A stretch of 32,626 nucleotides of DNA from the NCBI RefSeq assembly GCF_002094855.1, contig NZ_ARYN01000027.1, positions 1-32,626 on the forward strand. Direction: 5' to 3'. Numbering within the stretch: position 1 is the stretch's first letter; every line of letters begins with the position of its first letter. This DNA is from Zunongwangia atlantica 22II14-10F7 (lineage in GTDB: Bacteria; Bacteroidota; Bacteroidia; Flavobacteriales; Flavobacteriaceae). Below the pieces are notes generated by a model, which was given only the letters and a program-made list of their open reading frames with translations, did not search any database and had not been told where the DNA came from. A program made the position numbers and the translations under genes. Shown here one piece after another: positions 1-9,663 of the stretch.

Positions 1-759
1 TATACTATGACCGTTTTTTGCATTAAGGAGCTTGAGGGTGCCATATAAAGTGGTCGTTTTTCCGGATCCTGTTGGACCGGATATTAAAATAATGCCGTTA
101 GGATTTTTAATCCCCTCTTTATAGACCTGTAATTCTTTTTTGGTGAAGCCTAGGTGTTCGAGGTTAATATCCGAAGTATCCCGCTTTAATATACGCATAA
201 CAATTTTTTCCCCATGTAACGTAGGTAGACAGGATACCCGGATATCGAATTCATTGCCTTCTGCATTGATAGCAATTCTTCCATCCTGAGAAAGCCTTTT
301 TTGAGAAATGTCTAAGCCTGCTTTAATCTTTACCTGGTTAACAATCTGAGGATATTGCGATTGATTAACTTTAAATTGTTCAATTAAATGACCGTCAATA
401 CGAAATCGAACCCGACTATATTTTTCATACGGTTCTATATGAATATCACTGGAACCATAATTCTTTGCGGTAATCAATAGTTTTTCAAGGAAATTTAAGT
501 TATAATCTAAAGTCTCCGACTGGCTTGATTTCCGGTAATTTTTGGCTAAAAGTTCCGTCAGTGTATCCGGAGTCGTAAGCTCAATGTGTATATTTTTATT
601 ATAGATAATCGATAGTTCCTGAACAAGTGCTTCTTGCGAGGAAGTATCGCTTAGAAAACGAATGCTTTCTTGAGTATAACTACTGGGGATAATGCGATAG
701 GCATAAGCTTCCTCTGCGGTTATAAGTTGCTTAAGGTCGGTATGTAACAGGCCTGCCAT
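1..759 (-). CDS. gspE: GspE/PilB-type secretion ATPase, C-terminus beyond window
   Basis: Cytoplasmic hexameric ATPase that powers pseudopilus or pilus assembly. The first 253 codons are present and the reading frame is open to base 1, so the C-terminal half (Walker B, His box, possible zinc site) is outside the window. Reading leftward from ATG at 759, residues 103-110 are SSDIHIEP (the Asp-box region of GspE/PilB), residues 158-162 are QDGRI, residues 174-191 form the conserved RVSCLPTLHGEKIVMRIL segment, and the Walker A GPTGSGKTT is at 228-236. The N-terminal about 90 residues resemble a short MshE/GspE N-terminal domain. It starts 4 bases after the prepilin peptidase stop, so the two are translationally linked. 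Family assignment is certain; whether the machine works as a T2SS or a pilus is inferred from the rest of the cluster. Confidence 0.95.
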   Translation of the reverse strand, partial: MAGLLHTDLKQLITAEEAYAYRIIPSSYTQESIRFLSDTSSQEALVQELSIIYNKNIHIELTTPDTLTELLAKNYRKSSQSETLDYNLNFLEKLLITAKNYGSSDIHIEPYEKYSRVRFRIDGHLIEQFKVNQSQYPQIVNQVKIKAGLDISQKRLSQDGRIAINAEGNEFDIRVSCLPTLHGEKIVMRILKRDTSDINLEHLGFTKKELQVYKEGIKNPNGIILISGPTGSGKTTTLYGTLKLLNAKNGHSI

Positions 760-763
760 ATGC

Positions 764-1234
764 TTAATAAAATAGATTTGGATAGACTCCAAGTAGGTCG
801 ATAAGGTATACACTGATGTAATGAATACTCATAAAACCGGCTAATGGAACGCTTTTCTCTTTTGTGAACACTAAATGCAACGCCAGGCTTAAAATCAGGC
901 TAAAGCAAAAAGTGATAATAAAACTTGGTGTGGGGAGACAAAGTGCCATGGCAATAAAAAAAAGAATATCACCAAGCCCGAAAGTGTCCTGCATTTTGCG
1001 TTTTAACTTGATACGACTGTAAATCCAAACACATAAAAGTACACTACTAATAATTATCAGATTAAGACCGATAAAAAGTAAAGTGACTGTGGTGCTCCCG
1101 GAACGATTAAAATGATAATAACAGCCCGTGATAGCGAGCATAGGAAATAAAAACCAGTATACCGATCGAGAGGTGAGATCCTGATAGGTGATCGTCCCCA
1201 GAATTAAGCTGATACAGATATTGATTATCCACAT
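764..1234 (-). CDS. Type IV prepilin peptidase (A24 family), short form
   Basis: Membrane aspartic protease that cleaves the leader of prepilins and pseudopilins on the cytoplasmic side. The 156 aa protein is almost entirely hydrophobic with about five or six membrane segments. Catalytic aspartates are visible as D19 in TYQDLTSR and D89 in the GxGD motif FGLGDIL (residues 85-91). It lacks the N-terminal zinc-binding methyltransferase domain of PilD/GspO, so it is of the compact CpaA/TadV-like size. Its substrates are likely the pseudopilins encoded next to it (1238-1639) and in the rightward operon (14868-15672). It sits 3 bases downstream of the pseudopilin gene and 4 bases before the ATPase gene. 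Confidence 0.92.
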   Translation of the reverse strand: MWIINICISLILGTITYQDLTSRSVYWFLFPMLAITGCYYHFNRSGSTTVTLLFIGLNLIIISSVLLCVWIYSRIKLKRKMQDTFGLGDILFFIAMALCLPTPSFIITFCFSLILSLALHLVFTKEKSVPLAGFMSIHYISVYLIDLLGVYPNLFY

Positions 1235-1237
1235 GCA

Positions 1238-1639
1238 TTAGTCTTTAACAATTTGTTCTGGATTACCATTTTTATCAATTTCCCAAACATCGAAAATTCC
1301 GTCTCCATCGAAATCTACAACCGCAGTTGCCCGGACTTTGTAATTGTTTAAGCTGGCTTCGATGATTTCATATTTGTAGTTAGCATTCCCATTATCCTTA
1401 ACCGTTAGTGGAGCTTCGTAGCTGATATCGTCAAAAGTTCCCGAGTATTTGGAATGTAAAAATTGATATTGTTGCTGAAGATTAGAAATGTACTTGAGTT
1501 GAATTTTTGCTTCCTGAGCCTTGGTTTTACTAATTAATGGCATAAAATTAGGTAATGCTATTAATAGTAATATCCCGATAATTACCAGAACTATCAGCAT
1601 CTCCTGTAGGTTAAAAGCTTTTAATCTTCTCGTTTTCAT
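1238..1639 (-). CDS. gspG: Major pseudopilin, GspG-like
   Basis: Main subunit of a type II secretion pseudopilus. The 133 aa protein has the prepilin signature: basic leader MKTRRLKA, predicted cleavage A8/F9, Glu13 at mature position +5, then a long hydrophobic helix to about residue 30 ending in ALP. Such leaders usually have Gly at -1; Ala is accepted. The C-terminus holds an acidic DFDGDGIFD stretch (residues 109-117) followed by DKNGN, which fits the calcium-binding loop typical of GspG. The length matches the GspG family. It is the first gene of a leftward operon with prepilin peptidase and GspE. A palindrome centred 65 bases upstream of the start (1683-1725) may control it. Alternative: a major type IV pilin of a related machine. 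Confidence 0.88.
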   Translation of the reverse strand: MKTRRLKAFNLQEMLIVLVIIGILLLIALPNFMPLISKTKAQEAKIQLKYISNLQQQYQFLHSKYSGTFDDISYEAPLTVKDNGNANYKYEIIEASLNNYKVRATAVVDFDGDGIFDVWEIDKNGNPEQIVKD

Positions 1640-1945
1640 ATTACATTTTCCTTTTACAATAGTAAAAAACGGATATGGTATTTAAAAACTTAAAACCTTA
1701 CTAATAGTATGGTTTTAAGTTTTTATATCATTTAATATGTTTTTAATATTGTTTGAGAATTTCAGAACTAAATATGGAAAAGTGAATTGGTTAGCTCACC
1801 TCAAAAAATTCTTGTTCGAGATTTTAGATCATGGAATTGGAAAAAATTAACCAATTAGAAAGTCATCTCTTCAAAATCGGCATTAGAATTCAACTTTAGA
1901 AGTTTTTAAATAAAAAAATAATACTTGAAATAAATATCTAATTTT
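1640..1945. other. Divergent promoter region between pseudopilin operon and first Rhs pair
   Basis: This 306-base gene-free stretch lies between leftward gspG and rightward rhs. It contains the long imperfect palindrome described at 1683-1725. A weak TAnnTTTG-like box (TACTATTG) is seen on the minus strand between the palindrome and gspG. No clear promoter is seen for the rightward Rhs gene, although TATTGTTTG near 1746-1754 is close to the Bacteroidota -7 box. No small gene is supported. Confidence 0.6.
1683..1725 (-). promoter_or_regulatory. Palindrome copy 1, upstream of gspG operon
   Basis: Arms 1683-1701 and 1707-1725 pair over 19 bases with one T-T mismatch, loop TAATA. Read toward gspG the core is CCATACTATTAGTAAGG, centred at 1704, exactly 65 bases from the gspG start. 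Genes on both sides point away from it, so it is not needed as a 3' terminator. Closely related palindromes occur at 11460-11502 and 16997-17025. It could be an operator or a leader RNA hairpin. Confidence 0.6.
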
Positions 1946-4900
1946 ATGTTCCAACTCATATCCAAAATCAAGTTTGTGATGCTTTTGATACTATTGGTGC
2001 CAAAAGCTCAAGCACAGGAGGATGTATTTCTTAGTAGTAATGATCATTTACTAGCTAATGAAATTATCGCACCAACTGTTCATTCCCCTGAAATTTCATC
2101 ATTTATTCAGTCTTCAATGCTCCCGGCAAATACTTTCGTTGGAAAGGTGAATGTATCTGTTCCTATTTATAATATTGATTTTGGACCTATTAATATTCCA
2201 ATTGGTTTAAATTATAATATGGGAGGTGTGAAAGTAGCAGAAATGGCAGCAAATTATGGATTGAACTGGAGTCTTTCAGGATCGGGAGCACTTGTTAGAT
2301 CTGTCAAAGACTTATCGGATTTTGATGCAGCCTACAAAAAAACTCCTACTTCAAACTACCTAACCCCTGGAGGATGGCTAGCAAATATAAACCCCTATTC
2401 AGATTATGGTTCGGCAACAATTAATCCTTCCAATGATGCAGTGCCAGATATATTTCAAATTGATGCTCCCGGTCTCAGTACAGAATTTTACTTAACGCCA
2501 GGGGGAACCCCCGTTGAGCTTCATGCGGAACGAAATGAAATAAACCTGACTTTCGGTACAAATCCTAAAATTTATTATACTGAGAACGGTACGCAGAAGT
2601 CAACACCTTCAATATGGGGTATCACAAGTTTAGAGATCACTAATCTTTCGGGAATAAAATATACATTTAATTTTCCTGAATATACTCAAGCAGTAGTGAA
2701 TCCAGCATCAACTATTGAAGAGGTGATTAATGGATTTCAAATTAATTCTTTCAGATTAAGTGAAATTGAGAATCTAAAAACTGGAGAGAAAATTATTTAT
2801 ACCTACGACGAATATTTTAGTTCTTACTATGATGAAGTGCCAGAAATAATTAAGTCTTATGGTGGAGGAGCTCAATCAAGGGGCTCAAATGGTAATTACA
2901 ATACAATTAATAGAGGAACTAAGTTAATCTCAACACATCGATTAACCAAAATTGATTTTAACGGAGGAGAGATTGATTTTATATACAATACCGATAGACT
3001 TGATAATCCCGGTGAAAAGCAATTAGATGAAGTTCAGATTAAAAATAATTTTGGAAATATTATTAAAAAGTATGAATTAATTTATGGCTACTTTCAATCA
3101 TCGATCAACACTAGCAGTGTTACCTCAAAACGCTTAAAACTTCAGGAAGTTAGAGAAGTGGGAAAGAATGGGGTGAGTATGCCCGGATATACATTTATTT
3201 ATAATGAAAATTATACGATGCCTCCGAGAGATAGTTATGCGTATGATTTTCTAGGATATAATAATGGAAGTTATTCTTCTTCAATATCGAATCCGGTACC
3301 TAAATTATATTATAAGGATTATTCAATAAATCCATTTAATTCTAGCTCAGGTATATCTTTAGGGGGTAATTTTTCTTTATTGTCTAATTTAAATTATGCC
3401 AAAACCTATTCCTTAAAGGAGATTGTTCAGCCTACAGGCGGATCAAGAAAATTTGAATATGAATTGAATCAATTTAATTATAACGGTCAAATTATAAATG
3501 GTGGAGGTTTAAGGCTGAAGTCACAGACACTGGAAAGCGTTGAAAGTCCTAATCAAACTTGGGAGTACACGTATCCAGTGGGTAAAATTGGTAATATGCC
3601 ACAATATGCTGCCTATAATATTAAAACCAATTCCTTTTCTACGCCTTCAAGCTTAAGTACTTTATCAAATCAATTGGGAATAGATATATTTTCTACACCA
3701 AGAACAGAAATTCAGTTTAATCAAGGAAGTTTTGTTTATTATCCCAGTGCTACAGAAACGAATATTGGTGGCAATAATGGTAAGCGAGTAATTAGTTATT
3801 ATGATAATGATGATGAGGAACCTACAAAGACTTATTCTTCTTCCCATATTTCAGTAAGTGCACTTTGGGATAACCTCACACAAAGTCGAATTCGAATAGA
3901 TCATGATTTTATGCGGGGGAAGATTGAAACAGATGCTTCCTACAATGCATCAAATAAAATTGTTAGATATCAGAGATTTATTTACGAAGAAGATATTCTG
4001 GATAATCTGGCTTTGGAGTATTACAATGTAGTTCAGAATAGTTGTTCATCTACTTCCTATAGTAATAATGGCTTAGAGAAATTCAATTCCTGTGGAGGGT
4101 ATAAAGAATCTGTTAATTATCCTATTTCAAGATTTGTTTTAAAAACTCATAGGGTAACTGAATATGGTATTGATGGAGAATTTTCTTATGTACAAGATGA
4201 AACTGATGGTATTTTCATCGAGAAGAACTTATATTACGATTCTTACTATCCTTTGGTAAAAAGAGAGATTATTTCTAATTTCGATTTGGATTATAATTCT
4301 CAAAATTTAAGTGAGTCAGATACTTTTTCATGGTATTCACAAAAATCTTATACCTATCCTTCTTCAGGTCAAAATGGAATGCCTGTAACGGCATCAATGC
4401 CTTATGCAAGTCAGCTTGTAGCTCAAAATAGAATCTCTAATCCTTTGAAAATAGAGATCACCGGAAGAAATTTTTCTAAAGAGACTTTTGAATATGCAAA
4501 TTTCGGTAACGGTATTATAGATATAAAAAAAATTAAAACCGAGCTTAGAAGTAATACGATAGTTCCTACAAATGAAATAATCTCGAGGAACGAAAACGGT
4601 TTGCCTACCGAAATATTAAATGCTAATGGAATAACTACAAGTTTAATATACGGATATAATAACAATCAAATAATAGCTATAATTGCAGGAGCTTCTTTAA
4701 GTAATATAAATACCTGGTTCAACCAATCATATGGACAAACATTAACCTATTTAAGTCAGTTAGCTGATAATGATGATTCATCCTTTGATGAAGACGATCT
4801 GACAGAATGGTTGCAGAAATTAAGATTGGCTGTAAATTCAAACGCGAACTCTACTGTTCAGGTTCAGTTATTTACTTATGATCCTTTAGAAGGAATAACT

Positions 4901-5026
4901 CGGATGATAGATGCCAATGGGAATTTATCATTCTATAAGCGTGATGCATTTAATAGACTCCAAGAGATCAAAAATGATGACGATCATATTCTTGAATTCT
5001 ACAATTATAACTATAAAAATCAATAA
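1946..5026 (+). CDS. Rhs/YD-repeat protein, N-terminal (SpvB/TcB-like) half of pair 1
   Basis: The 1026 aa protein has a Sec signal peptide (MFQLISKIKF then a hydrophobic core, cleavage AQA/Q near residue 23). The next segment, with VSVPIYNIDFGPINIPIGLN and later LNWSLSGSGALVRSV, is the conserved opening of Bacteroidota Rhs proteins (compare NISIPLYxxxxxxLPISLSY and GWxLNAGGxITRxVRG). The rest is Tyr-Asp/Asn-rich beta-strand repeat sequence with YD-repeat units such as RMIDANGNLSFYKRDAFNRL near the C-terminus, ending NYNYKNQ. There is no Rhs core and no toxin tail; the next gene supplies these after 2 bases. By analogy with TcB and TcC of Tc toxins, the two chains could jointly form a hollow shell; this is inference. 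Base composition is uniformly AT-rich. Confidence 0.85.
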   Translation: MFQLISKIKFVMLLILLVPKAQAQEDVFLSSNDHLLANEIIAPTVHSPEISSFIQSSMLPANTFVGKVNVSVPIYNIDFGPINIPIGLNYNMGGVKVAEMAANYGLNWSLSGSGALVRSVKDLSDFDAAYKKTPTSNYLTPGGWLANINPYSDYGSATINPSNDAVPDIFQIDAPGLSTEFYLTPGGTPVELHAERNEINLTFGTNPKIYYTENGTQKSTPSIWGITSLEITNLSGIKYTFNFPEYTQAVVNPASTIEEVINGFQINSFRLSEIENLKTGEKIIYTYDEYFSSYYDEVPEIIKSYGGGAQSRGSNGNYNTINRGTKLISTHRLTKIDFNGGEIDFIYNTDRLDNPGEKQLDEVQIKNNFGNIIKKYELIYGYFQSSINTSSVTSKRLKLQEVREVGKNGVSMPGYTFIYNENYTMPPRDSYAYDFLGYNNGSYSSSISNPVPKLYYKDYSINPFNSSSGISLGGNFSLLSNLNYAKTYSLKEIVQPTGGSRKFEYELNQFNYNGQIINGGGLRLKSQTLESVESPNQTWEYTYPVGKIGNMPQYAAYNIKTNSFSTPSSLSTLSNQLGIDIFSTPRTEIQFNQGSFVYYPSATETNIGGNNGKRVISYYDNDDEEPTKTYSSSHISVSALWDNLTQSRIRIDHDFMRGKIETDASYNASNKIVRYQRFIYEEDILDNLALEYYNVVQNSCSSTSYSNNGLEKFNSCGGYKESVNYPISRFVLKTHRVTEYGIDGEFSYVQDETDGIFIEKNLYYDSYYPLVKREIISNFDLDYNSQNLSESDTFSWYSQKSYTYPSSGQNGMPVTASMPYASQLVAQNRISNPLKIEITGRNFSKETFEYANFGNGIIDIKKIKTELRSNTIVPTNEIISRNENGLPTEILNANGITTSLIYGYNNNQIIAIIAGASLSNINTWFNQSYGQTLTYLSQLADNDDSSFDEDDLTEWLQKLRLAVNSNANSTVQVQLFTYDPLEGITRMIDANGNLSFYKRDAFNRLQEIKNDDDHILEFYNYNYKNQ

Positions 5027-5028
5027 TT

Positions 5029-8000
5029 ATGACTTCTGATATTTCTAACCAAACTTATTATAGGTCGATATTAGTTTTAATGTTCTTATCGATATTTTGC
5101 AATTTTTCAATGAATGCAGATCCTATAATAAAATCTTCTGGGAGTTCAAATTCAGCGATTTTCGAAGCTGCTCGTTTTGTATTTCTTGGAAATTCTATAA
5201 ATGATGTAAATAATAAGTGTATTTCAGGAGTTTCTGAGCAAGGGGTAATATATAATATAGAAACATCATTTGGATTGCGAAGTAATTATGTTTACGAATT
5301 ATATCGAAACAATACAACAGAATATTATCTGGTAACCGAAATATTGCAACCTAATCAGGGATATCAGGAATTGATTCCTCAGAGTATTTCTTCATACGAT
5401 TATCGAGATGATATTTGTCAAAATGGATTTTATCAGAATTATAGCCAAGGAGGTCGATATAGAGTTAAATCTTTTGATGATGACGATTACCAAGGTTTGT
5501 CGAATCTTTGCTCGGATCAAGGTATGTTCAATGGAGGGAGTACTATTAATATCAATCAAGATGAATTAATGGAGAATTATTTTTATCCCTTTGATATGGA
5601 TGGGAGTACCGTATGGTATTTAATTATTGAGGATTTAGGCAGTATTGATCCTCAAGAACAAATATTAACTCCAGGACAAATTGGATACCCTACCTCCGTC
5701 CAAAGTTTTTGTCAGGATATCCAACCTCCTGTGGCGGTGGAACCAACAGAAGATCAAAGTTTTGAAACTGACTTTGGTTCTTGGGAAGTTATATCCGGTT
5801 GGTCACGAAATTCTGGATCAACACCTACAAATAATACGGGTCCTGATTCCGCAATTGAAGGCAACTATTATATATATATCGAATCATCCAGCATATATGG
5901 TGATAAATATATAGTTTCACAAGAATTTACTCCCGATTTTTCAACAGTGGTTTTTAGCTTTTATTACAGTATGTTTGGCCAGGGAATGGGAGATTTATAT
6001 GTGGACGTTAGTACAAATGGAGGTAGTTCCTGGCAAAATATTTGGTCAAAAACAGGAGATCAGGGACCGAATTGGTTTAATGCTAAAATAGATTTGTCAG
6101 GTTATATTGGAAGCTCCATAAAGCTTAGGTTTAATGGACATGCACCTCAAAGTCCTCAAAGTGATATAGCGATTGATAATATTCGTTTTTTACCTGAAGT
6201 TGTTGGTAATGTATTATATTCTACAGACCAAAATTATATTCAAAAAATCAAATTATTAGAGCCAATTTCGAATTCTGAGAATATTTCAAATGAAACTCAA
6301 AAAATTGAGACTGTAGATTATTATGACGAGTTAGGGAGAATAAAACAAAGTGTAGCTGTGCGTGGAGGAGGAAATCAAGAAGATATCGTCACTCCATATG
6401 AATATGATGCTTTAGGTAGGTCACCTCAAGATTTTTTACCTTATGCAACAACAGATATAGATAAAGCTAAATTTAGAAGTTCAGCAATGTCAAGTCAAAG
6501 TTCTTTTTACAATACAAGTAAATATGAAAATACACTCAACCCATACTCTGAGGTAATTTATGAAAATGCTCCTAGGGGATTAATATTGGAAGAAGGTGCT
6601 CCTGGTAATGATTGGAATCTTGATAATCAGAATTCCCATTCTATCAAAAAAGACTACAATCTTGTGCAATATTCAGATCATGTTCGCTATTATTCAATAG
6701 ACTATAATTCTTCAGTCAATCCTTTTAACCCCACTTTAGTAGATAATGGGCAATTTATGGGACAGGGGAGTGATCGTAGACCCCAATTATTTAAATTAAC
6801 AACCAAAGATGAGAACTATGTAAGTTCTGATGGAACTGAACATGATTCCGATATCTATGTAGATTATCAAAACAGAACGCTTTTGAAGCGAAATCATGTT
6901 GAAGATCAAGGTGTTGAAAATTTAGATACTTATTATGTATATGATGATTTTGGAAATCTGATTTATGTATTAACTCCAGAAGCCAATCCATCAGTAAAAC
7001 CAAGTCAGACCATACTTGATAAATATTGCTATCAATATAAGTATGATTCTAGAAATCGTTTAATTGAGAAGAAGCTACCTGGAAAAGAACCGGAATATAT
7101 TGTATATAATGATCTTGGTCAACCAATAATGACTCAAGATGGAGAACTACGAAAACAGGATAAATGGCTATTTACAAAATACGATCAATTAGGTCGTGTA
7201 ATATATACGGGAATTGTAATTAGTTCTTCCACTCGCTCGACCCACCAAACTAACGCCAATAACGATTCAGATTTATTTGAAACACGCTTATCAAATAGCC
7301 AATCTTCATCTACAATTGGAGGAGCAGAAATTTATTACACAAACGTAAGTTATCCTTCCTCCAATATATCTGAGGTTTTGTTGATAAATTATTATGATAA
7401 ATATTTACCTATTGGAGCAGAGGCTTATGTGTCTGTTCCGGGTACAAATAGTAGGGGAGAAAACATTACTTCAAATCTAAAAGGTTTAATCGCTGTGACC
7501 CGTGCTAAAGTGCTAAATACAAACCCTGTTAAATGGGTTAATACTACAATGGGTTATGATAAATATGGAAACATAGTTTGGACGAAGAATATTAATGAAT
7601 ATTTACAAACTAATGACTTAGTAGAAACAAAGCTAGATTTTACTGGTAAACCTATTGAAAACTACACTAAACATATTAGGTCTGGTAGTGGAAGTCCTCA
7701 AATAGCTTTGACAGATTATATGGTATATGATCACCAGGGAAGATTAAAAAAGCAAACTCAAAAAATCAATTCTAACGCTTCGGAGTTGATTGTTAATAAT
7801 ACCTATGATGAGCTTGGTCAAATTGAGTCTAATCAAATAGGAGGAGATCCTGATCAGGACGGATTACAAGAAATTGACTACCAATATAACATCAGGGGAT
7901 GGCTAAAGAGTGTGAATAACATCGATAATTTGGGATCTGATCTATTTGCATTTTCTATAAATTACAATCAGCCTCAAATGGGGCTTTCAGATCCTCTTTA

Positions 8001-9663
8001 TAACGGAAATATCAGCGAGGTTTTATGGCGATCAGCCAATACTCAGGATAGTTATTCGAATAGAAAGCGTGGCTACGCATATTCTTATGATGAGCTAAAC
8101 AGAATCAAAGAAGCTAAATTTAGAAGAGCTAATAGTGCTGGTTCTTCTTACTCTGAACAAACTGCTCATTACAATGTATCTAGAATTACATACGATAAAA
8201 ATGGGAATATATTAACATTACAACGAAAAGGAAATACTAGTGGATCAAGTTATAGTACAATAGATAATTTGGTTTATACTTATAATGGGAATCAATTACT
8301 TAAGGTAGATGATAATTCAAATATTGAAGCTGGATTCGCAGATGGCTCTAGTTCTGGTAATGATTATGCTTATGATGATAACGGAAATATGCGATATGAC
8401 TTTAATAAAAAGGGAATTCAAAATATTAACTATAATTTCTTAAATTTACCAGAGAGTATTTATGTTCAGGGAAATGGATATGATGGTATATTAAGTTATA
8501 CTTACGATGCAAATGGAAATAAGCTTGAGAAATATGATGAAGAATCAAATATAAGAACTCAATATGATGGAACGTTTATTTATAAAAAAACTGGATCAAC
8601 TGCACCAATTTTAGATATCATAAAACAAGATCAAAGTTATATCAAAAATGAAAACGATCAATTCAGTTATGTTTATAATTATACTGATCATTTAGGGAAT
8701 GTTAGACTTTCCTTTTCGGATTTAAACAACAATGGGATAATCGAGTCTAGCTCTGAAATACTTGATGAGAGTAACTATTACCCCTTTGGTTTACAGCACA
8801 GTGGGTACAATAATGTCGTTTCGTCTAGTACTAATAGCCTGATTAAAAAGTACCGTTACAACGGTAAAGAAATCCAAGATGAATTAGGGTTGAATATATA
8901 TGATTATGGAGCAAGAATGTATGACCCATCTGTTGGTCGTTTTATCTCCACTGATCCATTGGCGGATAAATACTATGAGCATACCCCTTACAATTATGTT
9001 GGTTCAAGTCCAATTATGAGAGTAGATCCAGACGGTAGAGACTGGGAAATAGTGATAAACCACGAACAAAGAACAGTTACTGTTCGAGCAAATTTTAATG
9101 CAAACCAAAATTCTGCCACAGTTCAAACAGCTGCGAATAATTGGAATGCTCAAAGTGGAAAGTTTTCTTATGTTGTTGGAAGTGGAGATAATGCAGTATC
9201 TTACGAAGTTAATTTTGAAATATCAGTTAATGATGCTAATGCTAGTGAAGCTCAAAACACAGCTTCTGTACTTCCTGATGAAGCTCAGGTATTCGAAACT
9301 AGAGAGATACTTGATGCTAACGGAGAAGTTATAGGTACTGAAACCCCTGAAGGAGTATCTGATGGAAAAACTTTTGCTGTGAAAGAATCAAAACAAAATA
9401 GTTCAAAAAAGGTTGCACATGAGATGGGACATAATTTGGGTTCTGGCCATAATGGGAGTTTAATGAATAGAACAGGAAGTGGTAAAAAACTTAACAAAAA
9501 AACTGCTGGAACGATTTTAAGGCGATCTGGTGTAGGGAATAAAAGGGGGAGAAATGGTAATGGCGATTTAGTTAAGTCTACTGTTGTAGGAGAGGCTCCT
9601 GAAAATTTTCAAAATGGGAAAATTAAAAAAAACAAAGATCATGAAGAAACTGATTTTTATTAA
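5029..9663 (+). CDS. Rhs core protein with MAM, DUF6443 and C-terminal metzincin-like toxin, pair 1
   Basis: The 1544 aa protein is the toxin-bearing half of pair 1. It has an N-terminal signal sequence (hydrophobic residues 13-27, possible cleavage near residue 30), an unrecognised region to about 240, and a MAM-type jelly-roll at about 244-387 (SFETDFGSW to SDIAIDNIRF). DUF6443 starts near 404 (VDYYDELGRIKQ). YD repeats follow, then the Rhs core: YTDHLGNVRLSF near 1218, YYPFGLQHSGYNN, and YDYGARMYDPSVGRFISTDP, ending with DPDG at 1333-1336. The roughly 205-residue tail carries HEMGHNLGSGH (1464-1474), the metzincin zinc motif HExxHxxGxxH with catalytic Glu1465, and a possible Met-turn Met1479. 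The motif strongly predicts a zinc protease; its substrate is unknown. The last 23 bases overlap the putative immunity gene. Confidence 0.88.
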   Translation: MTSDISNQTYYRSILVLMFLSIFCNFSMNADPIIKSSGSSNSAIFEAARFVFLGNSINDVNNKCISGVSEQGVIYNIETSFGLRSNYVYELYRNNTTEYYLVTEILQPNQGYQELIPQSISSYDYRDDICQNGFYQNYSQGGRYRVKSFDDDDYQGLSNLCSDQGMFNGGSTININQDELMENYFYPFDMDGSTVWYLIIEDLGSIDPQEQILTPGQIGYPTSVQSFCQDIQPPVAVEPTEDQSFETDFGSWEVISGWSRNSGSTPTNNTGPDSAIEGNYYIYIESSSIYGDKYIVSQEFTPDFSTVVFSFYYSMFGQGMGDLYVDVSTNGGSSWQNIWSKTGDQGPNWFNAKIDLSGYIGSSIKLRFNGHAPQSPQSDIAIDNIRFLPEVVGNVLYSTDQNYIQKIKLLEPISNSENISNETQKIETVDYYDELGRIKQSVAVRGGGNQEDIVTPYEYDALGRSPQDFLPYATTDIDKAKFRSSAMSSQSSFYNTSKYENTLNPYSEVIYENAPRGLILEEGAPGNDWNLDNQNSHSIKKDYNLVQYSDHVRYYSIDYNSSVNPFNPTLVDNGQFMGQGSDRRPQLFKLTTKDENYVSSDGTEHDSDIYVDYQNRTLLKRNHVEDQGVENLDTYYVYDDFGNLIYVLTPEANPSVKPSQTILDKYCYQYKYDSRNRLIEKKLPGKEPEYIVYNDLGQPIMTQDGELRKQDKWLFTKYDQLGRVIYTGIVISSSTRSTHQTNANNDSDLFETRLSNSQSSSTIGGAEIYYTNVSYPSSNISEVLLINYYDKYLPIGAEAYVSVPGTNSRGENITSNLKGLIAVTRAKVLNTNPVKWVNTTMGYDKYGNIVWTKNINEYLQTNDLVETKLDFTGKPIENYTKHIRSGSGSPQIALTDYMVYDHQGRLKKQTQKINSNASELIVNNTYDELGQIESNQIGGDPDQDGLQEIDYQYNIRGWLKSVNNIDNLGSDLFAFSINYNQPQMGLSDPLYNGNISEVLWRSANTQDSYSNRKRGYAYSYDELNRIKEAKFRRANSAGSSYSEQTAHYNVSRITYDKNGNILTLQRKGNTSGSSYSTIDNLVYTYNGNQLLKVDDNSNIEAGFADGSSSGNDYAYDDNGNMRYDFNKKGIQNINYNFLNLPESIYVQGNGYDGILSYTYDANGNKLEKYDEESNIRTQYDGTFIYKKTGSTAPILDIIKQDQSYIKNENDQFSYVYNYTDHLGNVRLSFSDLNNNGIIESSSEILDESNYYPFGLQHSGYNNVVSSSTNSLIKKYRYNGKEIQDELGLNIYDYGARMYDPSVGRFISTDPLADKYYEHTPYNYVGSSPIMRVDPDGRDWEIVINHEQRTVTVRANFNANQNSATVQTAANNWNAQSGKFSYVVGSGDNAVSYEVNFEISVNDANASEAQNTASVLPDEAQVFETREILDANGEVIGTETPEGVSDGKTFAVKESKQNSSKKVAHEMGHNLGSGHNGSLMNRTGSGKKLNKKTAGTILRRSGVGNKRGRNGNGDLVKSTVVGEAPENFQNGKIKKNKDHEETDFY

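Noticed and set aside
5681-5914. 77-codon frame within the first toxin chain
   Set aside because: It is out of frame with the MAM domain coding sequence, which is clearly the real one.
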